Assembly (NCBI GenBank): GCA_032191485.1
Contig: JAVDOI010000045.1
Coordinates: 1,261,817 to 1,325,816 of the forward strand
Reading direction: 5' to 3'
DNA length: 64,000 nt
Origin: Leptoclinus maculatus
Lineage: Eukaryota > Chordata > Actinopteri > Perciformes > Stichaeidae
Made by a program: the position numbers and the translations under genes. Of this stretch, positions 62,811-64,000 are shown piece after piece (position 1 is the first letter of the stretch; every line of letters starts with the position of its first letter). Under the pieces are notes generated by a model. That model was not told the origin of the DNA. It searched no databases and saw only the letters and a list, made by a program, of their open reading frames with translations.

Positions 62811-63470
62811 AGTCCTCTAGTGTCCTCTAGTGTCCTCTAGTGTCCCCTAGAGTCCCCTAGTGTCCCCTAGTGTCCTCTAGTGTCCCCTAGAGTCCCCTAG
62901 TGTCCCCTAGTGTCGCCTAGAGTCCCCTAGTGTCCCCTAGTGTCCTCTAGTGTCCTCTAGTGTCCCCTAGTGTCCCCTAGTGTCCCCTAGTGTCCCCTAG
63001 TGTCCCCTAGAGTCCCCTAGTGTCCTCTAGTGTCCTCTAGTGTCCCCTAGAGTCCCCTAGTGTCCCCTAGTGTCGCCTAGAGTCCCCTAGTGTCCCCTAG
63101 TGTCCTCTAGTGTCCTCTAGTGTCCCCTAGAGTCCCCTAGTGTCCTCTAGTGTCCCTGAGTGTCCCCTAGAGTCCCCTAGTGTCCTCTAGTGTCCTCTAG
63201 TGTCCCCTAGAGTCCCCTAGTGTCCCCTAGTGTCGCCTAGAGTCCCCTAGTGTCCCCTAGTGTCCTCTAGTGTCCCCTAGAGTCCCCTAGTGTCCTCTAG
63301 TGTCCCTGAGTGTCCCCTAGTGTCCCCTAGTGTCCTCTAGACTCCCCTAGAGTCCCCTAGTGTCCCCTAGTGTCCCCTAGAGTCCTCTAGAGTCCCCTAG
63401 TGTCCCCCAGTGTCCCCTAGAGTCCTCTAGAGTCCCCTAGTGTCCCCCAGTGTCCCCTAGTGTCCCCTAG
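62811..63470. repeat. 10-bp minisatellite, 66 units, TGTCCCCTAG
   Basis: Sixty-six contiguous 10-mers with no insertion or deletion. The variants are TGTCCCCTAG, AGTCCCCTAG, TGTCCTCTAG, TGTCGCCTAG, TGTCCCTGAG, TGTCCCCCAG, ACTCCCCTAG and AGTCCTCTAG. The variant order repeats every 16 units: blocks starting at 62881, 63041 and 63201 share the pattern C-a-C-G-a-C-T (C, TGTCCCCTAG; a, AGTCCCCTAG; G, TGTCGCCTAG; T, TGTCCTCTAG). This shows a 160-bp higher-order unit. Almost every unit has a CTAG, and stops occur in all frames, so it is non-coding. Confidence 0.97.
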
Positions 63471-64000
63471 GATCTGGTAGAAATGTATCATGGCCCTTCT
63501 TGGATTGGGAGGCTGAGACAGAATATAACATCCATCATTAGTTTTTCAACAGTATTCCTGATCTTCACTCAGCACTGGAAGCTAAGTGAAGACCTTTGAG
63601 TTTAGATATTTTTGTTTCATACTGTTCCCTAAATGTTTAATCATTAATAAGTTATTATAACTTTCCAAATCCCTGTTTATACTATTTAATGTATTATAAG
63701 TCCACCTGAGTGCCGATTGGACCTCGAGCAGAGATAAATACCCACGACGACCACGGAGCACTGGTTCGTTAACATGTAAGTACAGAGTACACACTGGCCA
63801 CGCTTTGGCCTCACTGAGATGTAGCAAACAACAAACAGAGAAGACTAGAATCAGAGTCTGCATCCATGCTGGTGTGGAAGTGGAGCTCATCTCACTTAAA
63901 TACTTTATTTCAATAATACTGAGACAAATGGCTGAGAATTGGGGAAAGCTGAAATATTTTTCTTTATGAGTCCATAACGGCTTCCCAATAAATGACCCAT
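63471..64000. other. Window end; no supported feature
   Basis: A minus-strand open frame at 63890-63582 begins with a hydrophobic stretch that looks like a signal peptide (MQTLILVFSVCCLLHLSEA), but nothing after it resembles a protein family or the expected col13a1 exon 1. Left uncalled. Confidence 0.4.

Noticed and set aside
63582..63890. Secreted small protein or col13a1 exon 1 on the minus strand
   Set aside because: It begins with a plausible signal peptide, but the rest has no family resemblance, no coiled coil, no CxCPPG end and no clear donor. Collagen XIII is a type II membrane protein without a cleaved signal. Probably chance.

Overview
The window is nuclear DNA of a vertebrate, most likely a teleost fish. 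The evidence is split coding exons with GT-AG introns, long CA/GT microsatellites, minisatellites, and many decayed transposable elements of kinds common in fish (MITE-like inverted repeats, a tRNA-derived SINE-like family, an L1-like LINE, a Ty3/gypsy RNase H fragment). There are no bacterial operons, CRISPR arrays or tRNA/rRNA genes that I can recognise.

One protein-coding gene can be supported. It lies on the minus strand between 28205 and 1399 and is the 5' half of a transmembrane collagen that I identify as col13a1 (collagen type XIII alpha 1). Twelve short exons were found by reading splice sites by eye: an 8-nt microexon, ten exons of 27, 36 or 51 bp encoding Gly-X-Y repeats, and a 63-bp non-collagenous exon. 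In order they encode (G)PP, GRAGFP-type repeats, a conserved GLSIIGPRGPP interruption, GQPGTRGFPGFP, GPIGLDGKS, a cysteine-bearing GVCGDYTHR exon and a basic NC2-like exon. This follows the order I remember for the COL1 domain and start of NC2 in human COL13A1. Exon 1 (cytosolic tail, membrane anchor, coiled coil) was not found, so it probably lies beyond the right edge. The 3' half of the gene lies beyond the left edge.

Layout: 1-1398 intron 3' of the NC2 exon; 1399-28205 exons 2 to 13 and their introns, including a 2.85-kb GA/TC-rich tandem array at 22425-25268; 28206-64000 no exon I can support, interpreted as the first intron of col13a1. That last stretch holds a TCTATC-type array (45080-45922), a Ty3/gypsy remnant, an L1-like LINE remnant with its RT core deleted (53803-55130), SINE-like copies, long CA/GT tracts, a 22-bp hairpin and a 66-unit 10-bp minisatellite with a 160-bp higher-order period (62811-63470).

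The longest open frames (about 900-1000 codons at 22.2-25.3 kb, about 340 at 45.0-46.0 kb) are tandem repeats that contain no stop triplet in any frame; I do not call them genes. I see no convincing undescribed multi-gene system. The most unusual things are the col13a1 microexon, the pyrimidine-rich surroundings of its NC2 exon, and the internal architecture of the two large satellite arrays.
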